A stretch of 64,000 nt of DNA from Pseudomonas sp. 8AS (GCF_902506505.1 NZ_LR733406.1:1227200-1291199), one strand, 5' to 3'. Positions 47,620 through 58,699 are shown, counted from the first letter of the stretch. Notes: generated from the letters alone by a model not told the origin. Numbers and translations are program-made.

Positions 47620-48821
47620 CGCAGCAGCTCCAGGCTTTTGTCCAGGGCGGCGAACAGGCGTTCCAGGTCGCCAGCGTCGTTGTACAGGCCCAGGGACACG
47701 CGGATCGCCCCGGGCAGGCCGAGGCTTTTCAGCAGCGGCATGGCGCAGTGATGGCCGGCGCGCACGGCGATGCCCTGTTCGCTGAGCAGGTGGGCCAGGT
47801 CGGCGCTGTGCACCCCGTCCACCACGAAACTGGCCAGGGCTACCTGGGGCGCGCCGAGCAGGCGCACGCCCGCGCGGGCGGCCAGGCCAGCCAGCAGCCT
47901 GGCGTGCAGGGCCGCCTCATGGCCGGCGACGGCCGCCTGATCCAGGCTGGCCAGGTAATCCAGGCTGGCGGCCAGGGCGATGATGCTGGAGATCGCCGGG
48001 GTGCCGGCCTCGAAGCCCAGCGGTGCGGGGCGGAAACGGGCGTGCTGGTAGTCGGCCTCCAGCACCATCTCACCGCCGAACTGCCAGTGGCGCAGCTGCG
48101 CCAGGGCCTCGCGGCGGCCGTAGAGCAGGCCGACGCCGTCCGGGCCATACAGCTTGTGGCTGGAGCAGGCGTAGAAGTCGCAGCCCAGGGCCTGCACATC
48201 GTGGCGGCCATGCACCACGCCCTGGGCGCCGTCGACCACCGTCAGCGCGCCTTGCGCCCGGGCCAGAGCGATCAGCTCAAACACGGGCTGCCAGCAGCCG
48301 AGCACGTTGGACAGTTGCGATACGGCCAGCAGGCGGGTGCGCGGGCCGATCAGCGTGGCGGCTTGCGCCAGGTCGATCTGGCCCAGCTCGTCCAGCGGCA
48401 GCACCACCAGCTTGAGGCCACGGCGCAGCGCCAGTTGCTGCCAGGGCAGCAGGTTGGCGTGGTGCTCCAGGGCGCTGACGACGATTTCGTCGCCGGCGGC
48501 GAACCGATGTTCCAGGCCGTAGGCCAGCAGGTTGAGGGCTTCGGTGCTGCCGCGGGTGAAGACGATCTCCTCGCTGCTGGCCGCGTTGAGCCAGTGCGCC
48601 GCCTGGCTACGGCTGGCCTCGAAGGCGCGGGTGGCGCGCTCGCCCGGCAGGTGCTGGGCGCGGTGCACATTGGCCGCGCCGCCGGCGTAGTAGCCCAGCA
48701 GGCTGTCGAGCATGGCCTGCGGCTTCTGCGCGGTGGCGGCGCTGTCCAGGTAGGTCTGGCCTGCGCCGTCGAGGGCCAGGATGCCGGGGAAGTCGGCGCG
48801 CCAGGGAGAAGTCAGTGACAT
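47616..48821 (-). CDS. csdA: Cysteine desulfurase (CsdA/SufS type)
   Basis: A 401-residue PLP enzyme that removes sulfur from cysteine. The PLP lysine is in CSSHKLYGPDGVG, the substrate region is VDGAQGVVHGRHD and the persulfide cysteine is in RAGHHCAMPLL. ATG 48821 is chosen over an upstream GTG. It forms a coupled pair with csdE, and tcdA is nearby on the other strand. Confidence 0.93.
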   Translation of the reverse strand: MSLTSPWRADFPGILALDGAGQTYLDSAATAQKPQAMLDSLLGYYAGGAANVHRAQHLPGERATRAFEASRSQAAHWLNAASSEEIVFTRGSTEALNLLAYGLEHRFAAGDEIVVSALEHHANLLPWQQLALRRGLKLVVLPLDELGQIDLAQAATLIGPRTRLLAVSQLSNVLGCWQPVFELIALARAQGALTVVDGAQGVVHGRHDVQALGCDFYACSSHKLYGPDGVGLLYGRREALAQLRHWQFGGEMVLEADYQHARFRPAPLGFEAGTPAISSIIALAASLDYLASLDQAAVAGHEAALHARLLAGLAARAGVRLLGAPQVALASFVVDGVHSADLAHLLSEQGIAVRAGHHCAMPLLKSLGLPGAIRVSLGLYNDAGDLERLFAALDKSLELLR

Positions 48822-48899
48822 GGGCTTCGGCACCGCTGAAATGTCTGCTGAGTATAAATAGACAGGCCGGGCATGGGCCCGGCCTGTCGCTGCCTGTAT

Positions 48900-48977
48900 T
48901 GCACTATGGGTAGGCGCTACGCACCTCGGCCCATCCTGCGGGCGATCAGTAGGATGGGGCGAGCGCAGCGATACCCA
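48900..48977. repeat. Pseudomonas-type dispersed repeat between csdA and dapD
   Basis: The sequence ATGGGTAGGCGCTACGC and, inverted, GTAGGATGGGGCGAGCGCAG followed by CGATACCCATC belong to a repeat type commonly found between Pseudomonas genes. GGGTA near 48909 and TACCC near 48973 are inverted. It fills most of the 156-base gap. Confidence 0.5.
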
Positions 48978-50012
48978 TCAATTGTGCGCGTGCAGCGCCT
49001 CGTTCAGCTCGATCGCGGTCTTGTTGGTCTTGCATTCCACCGCGCCGGTCTGCGAGTTGCGGCGGAACAGCAGGTCGGCCTGGCCGGCCAGTTCGCGGGC
49101 CTTGATCACCTTGACCAGGTTGTTCTGCTCGTCGAGCAGGGCGACCTTGGTGCCGGCGGTGATGTACAGGCCGGACTCCACGGTGCTGCGGTCGCCCAGC
49201 GGGATGCCGATGCCGGCGTTGGCGCCGATCAGGCAGCCTTCGCCGACGCTGATGATGATGTTGCCGCCGCCGGACAGGGTGCCCATGGTCGAGCAGCCGC
49301 CGCCCAGATCCGAGCCCTTGCCGACGAACACGCCGGCGGAGACGCGGCCTTCGATCATGCCCGGGCCGGCGGTGCCGGCGTTGAAGTTGACGAAGCCTTC
49401 GTGCATCACCGTGGTGCCTTCGCCGATGTAGGCGCCCAGGCGCACGCGGGCGCTGTCGGCGATGCGCACGCCGGCCGGCACCACGTAGTCGGTCATCTTG
49501 GGGAACTTGTCCACCGAGAACACTTCCAGCAGCTCGCCCTTCAGGCGCGCTTCCAGCTGCAGCTCGGCCAGCTCGGCCAGGTCCACGGCGCCCTGGCTGG
49601 TCCAGGCCACGTTGGGCAGCAACGGGAAGATGCCGGTCAGGTTCAGGCCGTGCGGTTTGACCAGGCGGTGCGACAGCAGGTGCAGCTTGAGGTAGGCCTC
49701 GGGCGTGCTGCTCAGGGCGATGTCGGCATCGAGGAAGGTCGCCACCAGCGGCTTGTGGCTCTCGGCCAGGCGGGTGAGCAGGGCGGCTTGGGCGGCGTCG
49801 ATGCCTTTCAGGCTTTCGGCCAGTTCGGCGGCCTGCTGGGTGGTGAAGGCGATGGCCTGGTTGCCGCCGGTGTAGCCGAGCTTCTGCGCAACCTTGTCGG
49901 ACAGGGCAGTGGCCGGGTGCAGCAGCGGCTGGGCATAGAAGACTTCCAGCCAGTTGCCCTGGCGATTCTGGGTGCCGACACCGAAGGCGATGCTGAACAG
50001 TTGGGTAGACAT
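48978..50012 (-). CDS. dapD: 2,3,4,5-tetrahydropyridine-2,6-dicarboxylate N-succinyltransferase
   Basis: A 344-residue enzyme of the diaminopimelate pathway. The left-handed beta-helix hexapeptide region starts near residue 185 (VPAGVRIADSARVRLGAYIG; GTTVMHEGFVNFNAGT; GEGCLIGANAGIGIPLGD). This longer form, with an N-terminal domain, is the Pseudomonas/actinobacterial type rather than the 274-residue E. coli type. Confidence 0.95.
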   Translation of the reverse strand: MSTQLFSIAFGVGTQNRQGNWLEVFYAQPLLHPATALSDKVAQKLGYTGGNQAIAFTTQQAAELAESLKGIDAAQAALLTRLAESHKPLVATFLDADIALSSTPEAYLKLHLLSHRLVKPHGLNLTGIFPLLPNVAWTSQGAVDLAELAELQLEARLKGELLEVFSVDKFPKMTDYVVPAGVRIADSARVRLGAYIGEGTTVMHEGFVNFNAGTAGPGMIEGRVSAGVFVGKGSDLGGGCSTMGTLSGGGNIIISVGEGCLIGANAGIGIPLGDRSTVESGLYITAGTKVALLDEQNNLVKVIKARELAGQADLLFRRNSQTGAVECKTNKTAIELNEALHAHN

Positions 50013-50078
50013 GGCAATTCCTCTTGCTGAATTGGGTTGAAGCCGGCGCGGCAGCAGCCAGGCGAATTCGTGGGTGGA

Positions 50079-50426
50079 TCAGTTCAGGGCGGCGGTGTAC
50101 AGCTCGGGCTTGAAGCCGACCAGGGTCTTGCCGCCCAGATCGAGGACCGGGCGTTTGATCATCGAGGGCTGGGCCAGCATCAGTTCGATGGCGCGCTCCT
50201 GGTCGAGATCGGCCTTGTGCGCCTCGTCGAGCTTGCGGAAGGTGGTGCCGGCCCGGTTGAGGACGGTCTCCCAGCCGTGTTCGGCACACCATTGCTGCAG
50301 GCTGGCGCGGTCGATGGCGGCGGCCTTGTAGTCGTGGAAGGCATAGCTTACGCCGTGCTCGTCGAGCCAGGTGCGGGCCTTCTTCATGGTGTCGCAGGCC
50401 TTGATGCCGTACAGGGTGATGCTCAT
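50079..50426 (-). CDS. ArsC/Spx-family protein (YffB-like)
   Basis: A 115-residue thioredoxin-fold protein. The single redox cysteine is at position 10 in YGIKACDTMKKARTWL. RPVLDLGGKTLVGFKPELY closes the fold. This matches the YffB branch of ArsC-like proteins, and arsenate reduction is not implied. It lies between dapC and dapD on the same strand. Confidence 0.88.
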   Translation of the reverse strand: MSITLYGIKACDTMKKARTWLDEHGVSYAFHDYKAAAIDRASLQQWCAEHGWETVLNRAGTTFRKLDEAHKADLDQERAIELMLAQPSMIKRPVLDLGGKTLVGFKPELYTAALN

Positions 50427-50445
50427 GGTTAGAGTCCTTTGAAAC

Positions 50446-51654
50446 TCACAGTCCTTTGACGAAGGCGCGGATGCGCTCGGCGGCCTCTACGCACTCGGCC
50501 AGCGGCGCGACCAGGGCCAGGCGCACGCGGCCGGCGCCGGGGTTCTCGCCGCTGACCTCGCGCGACAGGTAGGAGCCGGGCACCACGGTCACGTGCTGCT
50601 GGGCGAATAGTTCGCGGGTGAAGCTCTGGTCGTCGCCCGGGGTCCTGGCCCACAGGTAGAAGCCGCCGTCGGGGCGCTGCACGTCCAGCACCGGACCGAG
50701 GATGTCGAGCACGGCGGCGAACTTCTCGCGGTACAGGTCGCGGTTGGCGCGCACGTGGGCCTCGTCGTTCCAGGCGGCGACGCTGGCCAGCTGGGTCTGC
50801 ACCGGCATGGCGCAGCCGTGGTAGGTACGGTACAGCAGGAAGGACTTGAGGATATCGGCGTCGCCGGCGACGAAGCCCGAGCGCAGGCCCGGCAGGTTGG
50901 AGCGCTTGGACAGGCTGTGGAACACCACGCAGCGCGCAAAATCACTGCGGCCCAGTTCGGCGCAGGCGGTCAGCAGGCCCGGTGGCGGGTTGTCCTCGTC
51001 GAAATACAGCTCGCTGTAGCACTCGTCGGCGGCGATGACGAAATCGAATTTGTCGGCCAGGGCGATCAGCTTTTTCAGCGTCTCGAGCGGGATCAGGGCG
51101 CCGGTGGGGTTACCCGGCGAGCACAGGAAGAGGATCTGGCAGCGCTGCCAGACGTCGTCGCTGACCGCGTCGAAATCCGGGTTGAAGCCATGCTCTTGCA
51201 GGCACGGCAGGTAGTGCGGCTCGGCGCCGGCCAGCAGGGCTGCGCCTTCGTAGATCTGGTAGAAGGGGTTGGGGCTGACGACCAGGCCTGGTTCTTGTGA
51301 AGAGACCTCACGGTTCACCACGGCCTGGGTGAAGGCGAACAGCGCCTCGCGGGTGCCGTTGACCGGCAGCACGTGGCGGGCGGCATCCAGCCAGCCGGCC
51401 GGCACGCCGAAGCGGCGTTCGCACCAGGCGGCGATGGCTTCGCGCAGTGCCGGCAGCCCCAGGGTGGTCGGGTACACGGCCAGCTGGTCGAGGTTGTCCG
51501 CCAGGGCCTTGGCGACGAAATCCGGCGACTTGTGCTTGGGTTCGCCGATCGACAGGGCGATCGGGCGCTTGTCGGCCGGCGGCTGGGCGCCGGCCAGCAG
51601 GGCGCGCAGTTTCTCGAAGGGGTAGGGCTGCAGTTGGGTCAGGGCGTGGTTCAT
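50446..51654 (-). CDS. dapC: Succinyldiaminopimelate transaminase
   Basis: A 402-residue class I PLP aminotransferase. The PLP lysine is in VVFHSLSKRSNLPGLRSGF, with CSPGNPTGALIP and ADECYSELYFDE before it. The assignment as DapC rests on its place between glnD and dapD, as in other Pseudomonas, and on family match. It transfers an amino group from glutamate to the succinyl-ketopimelate intermediate. glnD lies 49 bases upstream. Confidence 0.93.
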   Translation of the reverse strand: MNHALTQLQPYPFEKLRALLAGAQPPADKRPIALSIGEPKHKSPDFVAKALADNLDQLAVYPTTLGLPALREAIAAWCERRFGVPAGWLDAARHVLPVNGTREALFAFTQAVVNREVSSQEPGLVVSPNPFYQIYEGAALLAGAEPHYLPCLQEHGFNPDFDAVSDDVWQRCQILFLCSPGNPTGALIPLETLKKLIALADKFDFVIAADECYSELYFDEDNPPPGLLTACAELGRSDFARCVVFHSLSKRSNLPGLRSGFVAGDADILKSFLLYRTYHGCAMPVQTQLASVAAWNDEAHVRANRDLYREKFAAVLDILGPVLDVQRPDGGFYLWARTPGDDQSFTRELFAQQHVTVVPGSYLSREVSGENPGAGRVRLALVAPLAECVEAAERIRAFVKGL

Positions 51655-51703
51655 AACGTCTCTTGGTCGCGTGCGTGCCGGGCGGCGCGGGGCCCGGCCG
51701 GGT

Positions 51704-54406
51704 TCATATGCTGATCGAGCCGAGGCCGATGGTTTCGCCGTTGGCCTGCGACAGCTGCTGGACGATGGCGTCCTGCAGGCGCGCGCACAGCTCGGGGTCG
51801 GACAGCGGCTGGTTGTGGGAGTCGGTGATGAAGAACACGTCTTCCACCCGCTCGCCCAGGGTGGCGATCTTGGCGTTTTGCAGGGACAGGTCGAAGTCCA
51901 GGAAGATCTTGCCGATCCGTGCCAGCAGGCCGGGGCGGTCCGGCGCGGTGATGTCGAGCACGGTCACCGGGCGCTGGGCGTCGTTGTGAATGGTCACCTG
52001 CGGGGCGAAGGCGAAGTGCTTGAGCTGGCGCGGCACGCGGCGCTGGATGATCGCCGGGTACTCGTCCGGGTTCTTCAGCGCTTCGACCAGGCCGTCGCGG
52101 ATCTGCTTGATCCGCGCCGGGCTGTCGCCGATGCGCCCGCCGTCGGCATCCAGGACGATGTAGGTGTCGAGGGTGAACTGGCTGCTGGAGGTGATCACCC
52201 GGGCGTCATGGATGTTCAGGTTGAGCTGGTCCATGGCCGCCACGGTCACGGCGAAGAAGTCGTGCTGGTCCGGGGCGTAGATGAAGATCTGGGTGGCGCC
52301 CTCGAACTCGCGCTGGGCGGTTTCCCTGATCAGCACCAGCGGGTCCTTGCCGGCCGGGTGCTGGAGGATCGCCTCGGTGTGCCAGGCCACGTCGGCGGCG
52401 GTATGGCGCAGGAAGTAGTCGTCGCCCAGTTGCGACCAGAGCTGCTCGGCATCGTCCTGGTCGGTGCCGCCGCGCACCAGGATGTCGATGGCCGCGCTCT
52501 GCGTCTGGCGGATCTGCTCCTCGCGGTCCAGCGGGTTTTCCAGGCCGCGGCGCAGGGCGCGCTTGGTCTCGGTATACAGCTGGCGCAGCAGGCTGGCGCG
52601 CCAGGAGTTCCACAGGCTGGGGTTGGTGGCGTTGATATCGGCCACGGTCAGCACGTAGAGGTAGTCAAGGCGGGTCTGGTCGCCGACCTGCCGGGCGAAG
52701 TCGAAGATCACCTGCGGGTCGGACAGGTCCTTGCGCTGGGCGGTGGTCGACATCACCAGGTGGTTCTGCACCAGCCAGACGATCAGCCGGCTGTCCCAGT
52801 TGGGCAGCTGGTGGCGGGCGCAGAAGGCTTCGGCATCCACCGCGCCGAGCTCGGAGTGGTCGCCGCCGCGGCCCTTGCCGATATCGTGGTAGAGCCCGGC
52901 CAGGTAGATCAGCTCGGGCTTGGGCAGCTTGTCGATCAGCTTGCTGGCCAGCGGAAATTTCTCCGCCTGCTCCGGGCGCTTGAGTTTGCGCAGGTGCTTG
53001 ATCAGGTTGAGGGTGTGCGCATCGACCGTATAGATGTGGAACAGGTCGTGCTGCATCTGCCCGACTATGTGGCCGAATTCCGGCAGGTAGCGGCCGAGAA
53101 TGCCGTAGCGGTTCATCCGCCGCAGGTTGCGGTGAATGCCCTGGGTCGACTTGAACAGCTCGATGAACAGGCTGGTGTTGCGGATGTCGCGGCGGAAGTC
53201 GTCGTCGATCAGGTGCCGGCTGTCGCGCAGCAGGCGGATGGTGTCGGCGCGCACGCCCTTGATTTCTGGATGCTGGGCCATCAGCACGAAGACTTCGAGG
53301 ATGGCGAACGGGGTGCGCCGGAACACCTTGGCGTGTGTGACTTCGAGGTAGCCGTCGCGCAGCTGGAAGCGGCTGTTCAGCGGCTGTGCCGGGCCCGGTT
53401 CGCCGGTGCGCAGGATCACCTCCTCGAAGTGCTGGTTGATCAGGTCGCAGAGTTCGGCGACGCCCATCACCACCCGGTAGTACTTCTGCATGAAGTTTTC
53501 CACCGCCAGCTTGCCGTCGCCGTCCTTGAAACCGAGCAGGGCGGCGATCTTGCCCTGGTGGTCGAACAGCAGGCGGTCTTCGGCGCGCCCGGCCAGCATG
53601 TGCAGGGCGTAGCGCACCTTCCACAGGAACTCCTGGCTGGAGGCGAGCATGCCGTACTCGCTGTCGACCAGGAAGCCCTGCTGCACCAGTGAGTGCAGGT
53701 TGAGGCTGCCGAACTGGCGGCGCGCCACCCAGAGAATGGTCTGGATGTCGCGCAGGCCGCCGGGAGAACCCTTCACGTTGGGCTCCAGGTTGTATTCGGT
53801 GTCGTTGTACTTGGCGTGGCGCGCCTGCTGTTCCTTGCGCTTGGCCAGGAAGAAGTGCTTGCTCGGCCACATGCGTTCGGCGCCGGTGACCTCCTGCATG
53901 CGCAGGCGCAGGCGCTCGGGGCCGGCGATGGTGCGGCTTTCCATCAGGTTGGTGATCACCGTCAGGTCGGCGCGCGCCTCTTCGGCGCATTCATCCACCG
54001 AGCGCACGCTCTGCCCAACTTCCAGGCCGATGTCCCAGAGCAGGGTGAGGAAACCTTCGATGGGGCTGCGGAAGACTTCGTGGTCGGCGCTGTCGAGCAG
54101 GATCAGCAGGTCGATGTCGGAGTTGGGGTGCAGCTCGCCGCGGCCGTAGCCGCCGACCGCCAGCAGGGCGATGTCGGCGTCTTCGCTCCAGTCGAAGCGA
54201 TCCCAGGCGCAGCGCAGGATCTGGTCGACGAACCAGGCGCGGTCCTCGATCAGGCGGCGGATGTCGCGGCCCTCGCGGAACCGTCCGTCGAGCACCTCGC
54301 GCGCCTGCTTGAGGACCTTCTTGAACGCGGCGATGGGGCTGGACTTGAGCGCCAGTTCGGCCTGGAACTGGCCGCGATCAAACAACTCCGGATCCATCTG
54401 CGGCAT
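51704..54406 (-). CDS. glnD: Bifunctional uridylyltransferase/uridylyl-removing enzyme
   Basis: A 900-residue nitrogen sensor that adds UMP to, or removes it from, PII proteins in response to glutamine. Nucleotidyltransferase motif [19 protein letters not shown] near residue 90, HD motif [17 protein letters not shown] near 500, and two C-terminal ACT domains ([37 protein letters not shown]). Length is normal. The map stop is 20 bases upstream. Confidence 0.96.
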   Translation of the reverse strand: MPQMDPELFDRGQFQAELALKSSPIAAFKKVLKQAREVLDGRFREGRDIRRLIEDRAWFVDQILRCAWDRFDWSEDADIALLAVGGYGRGELHPNSDIDLLILLDSADHEVFRSPIEGFLTLLWDIGLEVGQSVRSVDECAEEARADLTVITNLMESRTIAGPERLRLRMQEVTGAERMWPSKHFFLAKRKEQQARHAKYNDTEYNLEPNVKGSPGGLRDIQTILWVARRQFGSLNLHSLVQQGFLVDSEYGMLASSQEFLWKVRYALHMLAGRAEDRLLFDHQGKIAALLGFKDGDGKLAVENFMQKYYRVVMGVAELCDLINQHFEEVILRTGEPGPAQPLNSRFQLRDGYLEVTHAKVFRRTPFAILEVFVLMAQHPEIKGVRADTIRLLRDSRHLIDDDFRRDIRNTSLFIELFKSTQGIHRNLRRMNRYGILGRYLPEFGHIVGQMQHDLFHIYTVDAHTLNLIKHLRKLKRPEQAEKFPLASKLIDKLPKPELIYLAGLYHDIGKGRGGDHSELGAVDAEAFCARHQLPNWDSRLIVWLVQNHLVMSTTAQRKDLSDPQVIFDFARQVGDQTRLDYLYVLTVADINATNPSLWNSWRASLLRQLYTETKRALRRGLENPLDREEQIRQTQSAAIDILVRGGTDQDDAEQLWSQLGDDYFLRHTAADVAWHTEAILQHPAGKDPLVLIRETAQREFEGATQIFIYAPDQHDFFAVTVAAMDQLNLNIHDARVITSSSQFTLDTYIVLDADGGRIGDSPARIKQIRDGLVEALKNPDEYPAIIQRRVPRQLKHFAFAPQVTIHNDAQRPVTVLDITAPDRPGLLARIGKIFLDFDLSLQNAKIATLGERVEDVFFITDSHNQPLSDPELCARLQDAIVQQLSQANGETIGLGSISI

Positions 54407-54426
54407 GCGGCCTACCTTCTATATGC

Positions 54427-55227
54427 TCAGGCTGAGGTGCGCGCGATGGTGTCGTCGCTGCGCAGGGTGAGGATCTCGTAGCCGCTGTCGGTGACCAGCA
54501 CGGTGTGTTCCCACTGCGCGGACAGCTTGCGATCCTTGGTGATGGCGGTCCAGCCGTCGCCGAGCAGGCGGGTTTCCGGGCGGCCCTGGTTGATCATCGG
54601 CTCGATGGTGAAGGTCATGCCTGCCTTGAGTTCCAGGCCGGTACCGGCGCGGCCGTAGTGCAGGACCTGCGGCTCTTCGTGGAACACCGCGCCGATGCCG
54701 TGCCCGCAGTATTCGCGGACCACGGAGAAGCCGTGCTTCTCGGCGTGCTTCTGGATCACCTCGCCGATGTCGCCCAGGCGTGCGCCCGGCTTGACCAGGG
54801 CGATGCCCTTGTACATCGACTCCTGGGTGACCTGGGCCAGCTTGACCGCCCACTCGGCGACTTTGCCGACCATGAACATCTTGCTGGTGTCGCCGTGGTA
54901 GCCGTCCTTGATCACGGTGACGTCGATGTTCAGCACGTCGCCGTCCTTCAGCGGCTTGTCGTTGGGGATGCCGTGGCAGACCACGTGGTTGAGCGAGGTG
55001 CAGATCGACTTGGGAAAGCCCGGGCGGCCGGGGGCGGCGCCATAGTTGAGCGGGGCGGGAATGGCCTTCTGCACGTTGACGATATAGTCGTGGCAGATGC
55101 GGTCGATCTCTTCGGTGGTGACGCCTGGCTTGACGTGTTCGCCGATCATTTCCAGCACTTCGGCGGCCAGGCGGCCGGCGATGCGCATTTTTTCGATTTC
55201 TTCCGGCGACTTGATGGTGACGGTCAT
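54427..55227 (-). CDS. map: Type I methionine aminopeptidase
   Basis: A 266-residue metallopeptidase that removes N-terminal Met from new proteins. The five metal ligands are visible: Asp-Asp in NIDVTVIKDGYHGDTSKMF, His in CGHGIGAVF, Glu in FTIEPMINQG and Glu in QWEHTVLVT. ATG 55227 (MTVTIKSPEEI) is chosen over 55254 by family start. Divergent from rpsB. Confidence 0.96.
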   Translation of the reverse strand: MTVTIKSPEEIEKMRIAGRLAAEVLEMIGEHVKPGVTTEEIDRICHDYIVNVQKAIPAPLNYGAAPGRPGFPKSICTSLNHVVCHGIPNDKPLKDGDVLNIDVTVIKDGYHGDTSKMFMVGKVAEWAVKLAQVTQESMYKGIALVKPGARLGDIGEVIQKHAEKHGFSVVREYCGHGIGAVFHEEPQVLHYGRAGTGLELKAGMTFTIEPMINQGRPETRLLGDGWTAITKDRKLSAQWEHTVLVTDSGYEILTLRSDDTIARTSA

Positions 55228-55479
55228 ATGGGCTCTCGGGCGCAGGCAGGACAAGGGCGCATGTTAACAGCTTCGGGCTGCAAGCCATAAGCGCCCTGCG
55301 CGCGGTGAGTCGAGGCGGGTAGCTTGTGGCGCCGTTCTGTGATATAAAATGCGCCGCTTTACGGGCTGTGGGCTCGTGAAGCTTTAATCCGCACACGTAT
55401 CGACACGTTATCCTGGGTGCCTGCAAGGGTTGGATAGCGGGATGCGTGGAGGCCTAACCCGACTTATCAAGGAACTATC
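55228..55479 (+). promoter_or_regulatory. rpsB promoter and leader
   Basis: TATAAA at 55343-55348 is a good -10, about 132 bases before the rpsB ATG, and no strong -35 is seen. The roughly 120-base leader is expected to hold the element by which free S2 represses rpsB-tsf, known from E. coli. I infer this from position and did not derive the structure. AAGGA precedes the start. Confidence 0.5.
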
Positions 55480-56220
55480 ATGTCCCAAGTCAATATGCGC
55501 GATATGCTGAAGGCCGGTGTGCACTTCGGCCACCAGACCCGTTACTGGAACCCGAAAATGGGCAAGTTCATTTTCGGCGCGCGCAACAAGATCCACATCA
55601 TCAACCTGGAAAAAACCCTGCCGATGTTCAACGAGGCTCTGTCCTTCGTTGAGAAGCTGGCTGCGGGCAAGAACAAGATCCTGTTCGTGGGCACCAAGCG
55701 TTCCGCCGGCAAGATCGTGGCCGACGAAGCCGCACGTTGCGGTTCGCCGTACGTCGATCACCGCTGGTTGGGCGGCATGCTCACCAACTACAAGACCATC
55801 CGTGCTTCGATCAAGCGCCTGCGCGAACTGGAAGTCCAGTCCCAGGACGGCACCTTCGCCAAGCTGACCAAGAAAGAAGCCCTGATGCGTTCGCGCGATC
55901 TGGAAAAGCTGGATCGCAGCCTGGGTGGTATCAAGGACATGGGCGGTCTTCCGGACGCTCTGTTCGTGATCGACGTCGACCACGAGCGCATTGCTATCAC
56001 CGAAGCCAACAAGCTGGGTATCCCGGTCATCGGCATCGTCGATACCAACAGCAGCCCGGAAGGCGTTGACTACATCATCCCGGGTAACGACGACGCCATC
56101 CGCGCCATCCAGCTGTACATGGGTGCCATGGCCGACGCCGTGATCCGTGGCCGCAACAATGCTGCCGGCGGCGCCGACGAGTTCGTCGAAGAAGCTTCCT
56201 CCGAGGCCAGCGAAGGCTGA
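55480..56220 (+). CDS. rpsB: 30S ribosomal protein S2
   Basis: A 246-residue ribosomal protein. Hallmarks are [55 protein letters not shown] and [25 protein letters not shown]. It starts the rpsB-tsf operon. A strong hairpin at 56250 lies between it and tsf and may attenuate tsf. Confidence 0.98.
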   Translation: MSQVNMRDMLKAGVHFGHQTRYWNPKMGKFIFGARNKIHIINLEKTLPMFNEALSFVEKLAAGKNKILFVGTKRSAGKIVADEAARCGSPYVDHRWLGGMLTNYKTIRASIKRLRELEVQSQDGTFAKLTKKEALMRSRDLEKLDRSLGGIKDMGGLPDALFVIDVDHERIAITEANKLGIPVIGIVDTNSSPEGVDYIIPGNDDAIRAIQLYMGAMADAVIRGRNNAAGGADEFVEEASSEASEG

Positions 56221-56249
56221 TAGCGGGCGACTGAGGTCACCCGTTGCGC

Positions 56250-56274
56250 AAAAAGGGGGCTAGGCCCCCTTTTT
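56250..56274 (+). terminator. Hairpin between rpsB and tsf
   Basis: AAAAAGGGGGC pairs with GCCCCCTTTTT around a very small loop. It looks like a terminator and probably lowers rather than abolishes read-through into tsf. Confidence 0.8.
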
Positions 56275-56342
56275 GCCACTTACGAATTTGTACCCGGTAT
56301 CCGGGTTGATTGGTTGACTACCGATTCAAGAGGATCAAGAAC

Positions 56343-57209
56343 ATGGCAGAAATTACTGCAGCCCTGGTTAAAGAACTGCGCGAGCGCACCGGCGAAGGCA
56401 TGATGGATTGCAAGAAGGCCCTGACCAAGGCCGGCGGCGACATCGAAAAAGCCATCGACGACATGCGTGCCTCGGGCGCCATCAAGGCCGCCAAGAAGGC
56501 TGGCAACATTGCCGCCGAAGGCGCCATCGCGATCAAGGACGACGGCAAGTCCGCCGTTCTGCTGGAAGTCAACTCGCAGACCGACTTCCTGGCTCTGCAG
56601 GACGACTTCAAGGCCTTCGTCGCCGCCAGCGTCGACCAGGCTTTCGCCGACAAGCTGACCACCGTCGAGCCGCTGATCGAAGCCCGTGAAGCCGATCGTC
56701 TGATCCTGGTCGGCAAGACCGGTGAAAACGTCAACATCCGTCGTCTGGCGCGTGTTGAGGGTGACGTGCTGGGTTCCTACCTGCACGGCAACAAGATCGG
56801 TGTGGTCGTGGCCCTGAAAGGCGGTTCCGTCGAACTGGCCAAGGACATCGCCATGCACGTGGCTGCCAGCAACCCGGAATTCCTGCTGCCGACCCAAGTC
56901 TCCCAGGAGGCCATCGAGCGCGAGAAGAGCGTGTTCATGTCCCTGAACGAAGACAAGATGAAGGGCAAGCCGGCCGAGATCGTCGAGAAGATGATTGCCG
57001 GTCGTATCAGCAAGTTCCTGGCCGAAGCCAGCCTGGTTGAGCAAGCGTTCGTCAAGGATCCGGAAATCACCGTCGGTGCCCTGGCCAAGAAAGGCGGCGC
57101 TGAAATCGTTTCCTTCACCCGCTTCGCGGTAGGCGAGGGCATCGAGAAGCCAGTCGACAACTTCGCTGACGAAGTTGCTGCTCAAGTGGCTGCCGCCAGC
57201 AAGCAGTAA
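56343..57209 (+). CDS. tsf: Elongation factor Ts
   Basis: A 288-residue nucleotide exchange factor for EF-Tu. The N-terminal helix reads [19 protein letters not shown], followed by [10 protein letters not shown] and [17 protein letters not shown] 56343 follows AAGAGGATC. A terminator follows at 57233. Confidence 0.97.
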   Translation: MAEITAALVKELRERTGEGMMDCKKALTKAGGDIEKAIDDMRASGAIKAAKKAGNIAAEGAIAIKDDGKSAVLLEVNSQTDFLALQDDFKAFVAASVDQAFADKLTTVEPLIEAREADRLILVGKTGENVNIRRLARVEGDVLGSYLHGNKIGVVVALKGGSVELAKDIAMHVAASNPEFLLPTQVSQEAIEREKSVFMSLNEDKMKGKPAEIVEKMIAGRISKFLAEASLVEQAFVKDPEITVGALAKKGGAEIVSFTRFAVGEGIEKPVDNFADEVAAQVAAASKQ

Positions 57210-57232
57210 GACGGTTCTGCACTGCCGTACCG

Positions 57233-57266
57233 AAGAGGCTGCCCGCTCGCGCGTGCAGCCTCTTTT
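57233..57266 (+). terminator. Terminator of tsf
   Basis: AAGAGGCTGC (57233-57242) pairs with GCAGCCTCTT (57255-57264), followed by TTGC. Confidence 0.75.
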
Positions 57267-57388
57267 GCAAAGCGCGGCATAATCGTTCGTCGCGCCGCAC
57301 CAATTCACCGGGCAGTTGTCTGATTGCCGGGTAAAAATACGAAGCCGCAGTGCTTCGACTAGAAAACAACGCCGCAGGAGAGATACGC

Positions 57389-58132
57389 ATGGCTCAGCAG
57401 GTGAGTGGTCGCCAACCTCGCTATAAACGCATTCTGCTCAAACTTAGCGGCGAGGCCCTGATGGGCTCGGAAGAGTTCGGTATCGATCCCAAGGTGCTGG
57501 ATCGCATGGCGCTGGAAGTCGGCCAGCTGGTCGGCATCGGCGTGCAGGTCGGGCTGGTGATCGGCGGTGGCAACCTGTTCCGCGGTGCGGCGCTGTCCGC
57601 TGCCGGCATGGATCGGGTCACCGGTGACCATATGGGCATGCTGGCTACCGTGATGAACGCCCTGGCCATGCGCGACGCGCTGGAGCGCTCGAACATCCCG
57701 GCCACGGTGATGTCGGCGATTTCCATGGTCGGGGTGACCGATCACTACGACCGGCGCAAGGCGCTGCGTCACCTGGCTACCGGGGAAGTGGTGATCTTCG
57801 CCGCCGGCACCGGCAATCCGTTCTTTACCACCGACTCGGCGGCCTGTCTGCGTGCCATCGAGATCGATGCCGATCTGGTGCTCAAAGCCACCAAGGTCGA
57901 TGGCGTGTACACTGCCGATCCGTTCAAGGACCCCAATGCGGAGAAATTCGAGCGTCTGACCTATGACGAGGTGCTCGACCGCAAGCTGGGCGTGATGGAT
58001 CTGACGGCCATCTGCCTGTGCCGCGACCACAAGATGCCGCTGCGGGTCTTCAACATGAACAAGCCGGGCGCCCTGCTGAACATCGTGGTGGGCGGCGCCG
58101 AAGGAACCCTGATCGAGGAGGAAGCACAATGA
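57389..58132 (+). CDS. pyrH: UMP kinase
   Basis: A 247-residue amino-acid-kinase-fold enzyme that phosphorylates UMP. Motifs: [33 protein letters not shown] and [19 protein letters not shown] 57389 follows GGAGAG. Its stop overlaps the frr start (ATGA). Confidence 0.97.
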   Translation: MAQQVSGRQPRYKRILLKLSGEALMGSEEFGIDPKVLDRMALEVGQLVGIGVQVGLVIGGGNLFRGAALSAAGMDRVTGDHMGMLATVMNALAMRDALERSNIPATVMSAISMVGVTDHYDRRKALRHLATGEVVIFAAGTGNPFFTTDSAACLRAIEIDADLVLKATKVDGVYTADPFKDPNAEKFERLTYDEVLDRKLGVMDLTAICLCRDHKMPLRVFNMNKPGALLNIVVGGAEGTLIEEEAQ

Positions 58133-58686
58133 TCAACGAGATCAAGAAAGACGCCCAGGAGCGCATGGTCAAATCCCTGGAATCCCTGGGGCGCAACCTG
58201 GCCTCCATTCGTACCGGCCGGGCGCATCCGAGCATTCTGGACAGCGTCAAAGTGCCGGCATACGGCAGCGAGATGCCGCTGAATCAGGTCGCTGCGATCA
58301 GTGTGGAAGATGCGCGTACCTTGAAGATCGTCGCTCACGATAAAGCCCTGAGCGCGGCGATCGAGAAGGCCATCATGACCTCCGACCTCGGTCTGAACCC
58401 GAGCAGTGCCGGTACCACCATCCGCGTGCCGATGCCGGCCCTGACCGAAGAAACCCGCCGCGGCTACACCAAGCAGGCGCGTGGCGTTGCCGAGGATGCC
58501 AAGGTGGCCGTGCGCAACGTGCGTCGCGATGCCCTGGCCGAGCTGAAGAAGCTGACCAAGGACAAGGAAATCAGCGAGGACGAGGAGCGTCGCGCCGCCG
58601 ATGAGGTGCAGAAGCTGACCGACAAGTTCGTCGCCGAGGTGGAAAAGGCGCTGGAAGCCAAAGAAACCGATCTGATGGCGGTGTGA
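58129..58686 (+). CDS. frr: Ribosome recycling factor
   Basis: A 185-residue protein that splits post-termination ribosomes with EF-G. It opens [20 protein letters not shown], with [17 protein letters not shown] and [21 protein letters not shown]. It overlaps pyrH by four bases. Confidence 0.97.
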   Translation: MINEIKKDAQERMVKSLESLGRNLASIRTGRAHPSILDSVKVPAYGSEMPLNQVAAISVEDARTLKIVAHDKALSAAIEKAIMTSDLGLNPSSAGTTIRVPMPALTEETRRGYTKQARGVAEDAKVAVRNVRRDALAELKKLTKDKEISEDEERRAADEVQKLTDKFVAEVEKALEAKETDLMAV

Positions 58687-58699
58687 CGGTCCCCTAGTC

